A stretch of DNA of 64,000 nt from contig CAZVOA010000009.1 of NCBI GenBank assembly GCA_964628465.1, positions 1-64,000 of the forward strand, in the 5' to 3' direction. Positions 63,701-64,000 of this stretch are shown piece after piece (positions within the stretch are counted from its first letter, which is position 1; every line of letters begins with the position of its first letter). The DNA is from JAFGPS01 sp964628465 (lineage in GTDB: Bacteria > Planctomycetota > Phycisphaerae > Sedimentisphaerales > Anaerobacaceae). A program made the position numbers and the translations under genes. A model generated the notes under the pieces. The model did no database searches and was not told the DNA's origin. It worked only from the letters and a program-made list of their open reading frames with translations.

Positions 63701-64000
63701 GATAAGAGGCGGTATTGTTACGCCGTTCTCGTCATCAATTTGTGGCCCAACAGAAAGTAATGGCTCGATATTAAGATCATCACCAAGTGCATTCGGGTCA
63801 GGCTGACCGTTTAACTCAGCGTCCGGCTTATCATTTGCGTTACCCAGCCATGGCCCTGTAATTACATGATATGCACCGTTATTACTTGAAATTGTCGGAT
63901 AAGCTGGATATATGACGCTATCAGGTGAGTCGCCCCAGTCATATTCGATTGTAGTTGGGTCTTCTTTGGCGTAGATCAGATAATCTTCAGTCTCGCCATA
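60734..64000 (-). CDS. giant secreted protein with Thr-x-Cys-Pro heptad repeats (5' end beyond window)
   Basis: The frame is open to the window edge, so the N-terminus is missing; over 1,085 residues are seen. Going from the N-side: two GETEDY/GEVEDY-type modules (GETEDYLIYAKED at the edge; AWIDYNSDMEW...ARFRISRQG...DGEVEDYEVVIE), then a beta-rich module with DDFECTSTDKITDVHFWGSWR, then about 630 residues of seven-residue repeats CPxxxTx (for example CPVVETQ) holding about 85 Cys by my count. A longer unit CYAITVCQGSSETICPAV recurs among them. The tail is short and has no membrane helix. An exported, disulfide-rich surface or matrix protein is likely. Confidence 0.8.
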   Translation of the reverse strand, partial: YGETEDYLIYAKEDPTTIEYDWGDSPDSVIYPAYPTISSNNGAYHVITGPWLGNANDKPDAELNGQPDPNALGDDLNIEPLLSVGPQIDDENGVTIPPLIPGYPADITLEVGGGGGIVQAWIDYNSDMEWQPEEEVYNSFLAEGLHVISFIVPDHAVPGQSFARFRISRQGNLEPDGPAKDGEVEDYEVVIESLSPFTKWLQLPDVTPHGIDIRVDSNEGLRIIADDFECTSTDKITDVHFWGSWRQDKKYDILRIHLSIYDDDPATKINPYSKPNNLLWQKDFHKGEFKEKLYYEVRKPGEWWLDPVKNIIKEGADRQIWKIDIDINPDEAFMQQGTPENPKIYWLAIRVDTNDGQFGWKTRRWPDHFMDDAVWDVGSELPRLWKELRYPKKHPYYDIERNSIDMAFQLTFTQDPGVPTMRPVALTQCSAVQTKCPTQVTVCPPVNTKCPAVATNCPPVQTQCMAITVCQGSSETICPAVLTQCPVVETQCPFVETQCYAITVCQGSSETICPAVYTHCPIVETRCPTSDTKCPAIDTQCPVVETQCPFVETKCYAITVCGGSSETICPAVYTKCPVAETKCPPTVTKCVAITVCQGSSETICPAVVTQCPEEPTRCPPVETQCPPEPTLCQVIETQCPVDTICPASETKCPVVSTKCPVTETRCPPVETECPVVETTCPFVETKCYAITVCQGSSETICPAVLTQCPVVETECPPSDTKCPVIETQCPFVETQCYTITVCQGSSETICPAVYTQCPVAETECPPYNTSCPTTNTRCPEEPTRCPPIETQCPPEPTLCQVIATQCPVETVCPVSETKCPAQQTICPTLSTQCPPSETRCPAETSVCPPVPTQCTAVNTECPPIETQCPPALPGTTCQIETIYPAEETKCPVEKTKCPVSATNCPAYDTRCPVVETQCPVTDTKCPVMKTKCPSKSTECPVVETQCPPEQCQVETVYPAVETKCPVVQTRCPVVETECPPTETKCPNGPTYCPVVITQCPRYETWCTQVETQCPYSQTKCPPPNPTGSCDPPPIPPWQVRGDESLTYSNLTIAEAKRSAAVPAAQSCPAVDVKCPTIIENAKLLVSVI

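Overview
The window looks like the chromosome of an anaerobic or facultative planctomycete of the Phycisphaerae / Sedimentisphaerales type. I infer this from protein style, not from a marker gene. The signs are GEVEDY/GETEDY-type extracellular proteins, a LamG + Fn3-like (YYWRVDE) + discoidin protein, many secreted alpha/beta hydrolases, a gingipain-like C25 peptidase, a cysteine-depleted DksA-like protein, and a PqqD-M50 / GAF-HlyD / SecA-like gene set. No insertion sequence, CRISPR array, rRNA or phage block was seen. One tRNA (Leu, anticodon CAA) is present.

Layout. 0-1 kb: a dRS3-like palindrome and two overlapping YkgJ genes. 1-6.9 kb (minus): murC-murB-ddl-ftsQ followed by a PDZ lipoprotein with a degenerate protease motif; with dapF at 8.7 kb this indicates a peptidoglycan-making cell. 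7.1-9.5 kb: pirin, a VOC protein, dapF. 9.5-11.7 kb: an unrecognised membrane-anchored protein and AT-rich DNA. 11.7-14.6 kb: NtrC-family regulator, hairpin RNA candidate, tRNA-Leu, bioY, cold-shock gene. 15-16.4 kb: polysaccharide-export lipoprotein and FMN reductase. 17-20.9 kb: a large secreted carbohydrate-binding-type protein and a 19-residue-repeat protein. 21.3-22.6 kb: UDP-sugar dehydrogenase. 22.8-28.9 kb: the GAF-HlyD / PqqD-M50 / SecA-like operon. 28.9-34 kb (minus): esterase, WbpM/CapD-type sugar enzyme, membrane protein, yacG, DksA-like. 34.2-38.7 kb (minus): mutL followed by a BtuFCD-type ABC importer. 38.9-43.7 kb: DcaP-like porin, acs, OFA-family transporter, which together suggest uptake and activation of acetate or a related acid. 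44-47.5 kb: PilZ, C25 peptidase, and a CE1-like esterase whose signal peptide is out of frame. 47.5-49.3 kb: an accessory patch with a 22-bp REP-like hairpin, DUF3788 and a TIR-domain protein. 49.6-52 kb: GspE-like ATPase and a secreted hydrolase. 52-54.4 kb (minus): a Tat-exported flavoprotein reductase with a NapC/NrfH-like multiheme cytochrome, a likely anaerobic respiratory module. 54.7-64 kb: PAC2 protein, two related giant membrane proteins with duplicated GATase1/DUF4350-like domains, and the 3' part of a giant secreted protein with a seven-residue Thr-x-Cys-Pro repeat.

The two best candidates for undescribed biology are (i) the 22.8-28.9 kb operon, which joins a shortened SecA-like motor to a membrane site-2 protease and two HlyD-type half-adaptors, and (ii) the 55.5-64 kb minus-strand cluster, where a giant protein with about 85 regularly spaced cysteines lies directly upstream of two translationally coupled membrane proteins of the same unusual architecture. 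Secondary points are the TIR protein, the flavoprotein/cytochrome pair with a CX4CH haem site, and the A6 frameshift at 46.2 kb.
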